A stretch of DNA of 32,976 bases from Lyophyllum atratum (Eukaryota; Basidiomycota; Agaricomycetes; Agaricales; Lyophyllaceae), in assembly GCA_014905825.1 (NCBI GenBank), contig JACGCN010000124.1, forward strand, positions 1 to 32,976, given 5' to 3'. The notes under the pieces were generated by a model, which was not told the DNA's origin, did no database searches, and worked only from the letters and a program-made list of their open reading frames with translations. The translations under genes were made by a program, and so were the position numbers. Every line of letters starts with the position of its first letter. The stretch's first letter is position 1. This document shows, one piece after another, positions 32,501 to 32,976 of the stretch.

Positions 32501-32976
32501 TCGACTGGTGGTGTAGTAAGCTAAACTGGCGGTATATCATATCACCGATGGTGAGAGATTGATCTATCAGGGAACCGGTCAATACATTTCAGACGCTTCA
32601 GTTGGGCACTGCCATAGGAATGGTAGAAATAGCCGGCCACCCACTTTGGCCTGCGATTCACTGACGTTTACAGGCTGTCATGATATCGATATTTCAAGCA
32701 CACCACACGATCAGGTAGATGGCTGGCAGGATATGGGAAGGTGTTGTGGAGCAACAGATGATTCTGTTCGAGCTAGTCTTTGGTTGGGACGGTCCAACAG
32801 TGATCATCATTATGTTCGAGGAAAGCCATAGATAGCACACAGGAAAACGAGAGAGGTTCCAACAAGGACATACCGGGGAGAGGTGAAGGGGTAATGTCTG
32901 AAGGGCGAGATGGAAGGGTAACTATAGCCTGATACAAAAGGGTTTTGTTCTGACGGCCTTGGGAGGCTGGAAATCT
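32501..32976. other. window end, no supported gene
   Basis: A 90-codon plus-strand frame at 32559-32831 has no recognisable domain. A gene truncated by the window edge cannot be excluded. Confidence 0.35.

Noticed and set aside
32559..32831. 90-codon plus-strand frame at the window end
   Set aside because: No recognisable motif, and codons resemble noncoding sequence; could only be judged with sequence beyond the window.
1..32976. tRNA genes, CRISPR arrays, rRNA
   Set aside because: B-box-like GGTTCGAA strings (for example near 16,881) have no matching A-box or cloverleaf, and there are no regularly spaced direct repeats or rRNA sequence.

Overview
The window comes from a filamentous basidiomycete, most likely a wood- or litter-decaying agaricomycete. 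Genes are split by many short GT-AG introns (mostly 46-71 nt). Telomere-type TTAGGG motifs occur internally. The gene set includes a glyoxal oxidase, a CBM1-bearing GDSL esterase, F-box proteins and a Zn2Cys6 regulator. There is no operon logic; genes are individual transcription units on both strands.

Layout. 43-1870 (-) TIM50, fully intact over eight exons. 2485-3322 a MITE-like element with about 73-bp terminal inverted repeats and TA flanks. 3583-5752 (+) glyoxal oxidase (copper radical oxidase) with all active-site residues. 6300-9531 (-) an unresolved membrane/low-complexity protein gene. 10142-11278 (-) an unresolved hypothetical gene. 12315-13835 (+) an F-box protein. 14703-16374 (-) a secreted CBM1 + GDSL (CE16-type) esterase with several frame breaks. 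17319-17496 (-) U1 snRNA copy 1. 17691-19568 (-) an FAD-dependent monooxygenase. 20465-23033 (-) an F-box protein with a long C-terminal region. 23034-26453 a gene-poor stretch. 26454-28076 (+) a Zn2Cys6 transcription factor. 29209-29803 (+) a small secreted RlpA-like double-psi beta-barrel protein. 30121-30298 (+) U1 snRNA copy 2. 30962-31705 a fold-back MITE. About 31,900-32,500 a degenerate tandem repeat.

How the genes relate. The glyoxal oxidase (peroxide supply), the cellulose-targeted esterase and the DPBB protein are the kind of secreted proteins expected in plant cell-wall decay, but they do not form an obvious co-regulated cluster. TIM50, the F-box genes and the U1 genes are housekeeping or regulatory.

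Main observations. (1) Two U1 snRNA genes, identical over the 178-nt RNA, lie in opposite orientation 12.6 kb apart. They share a TATA box and an upstream element containing the palindrome GTGCGCAC, and both have a telomere-like CTAACCCTAACC motif about 20 nt past the RNA. The first stem-loop does not carry the canonical U1-70K loop. (2) At least seven genes can only be read if single bases are added or removed, mostly in short homopolymers, while TIM50 is clean. This points to residual assembly indels, with true decay possible for the GDSL esterase. (3) Two non-autonomous TA-flanked inverted-repeat elements are present, one about 260 bp upstream of the glyoxal oxidase start codon. All coordinates and splice sites were derived by eye from the sequence; no searches were run.
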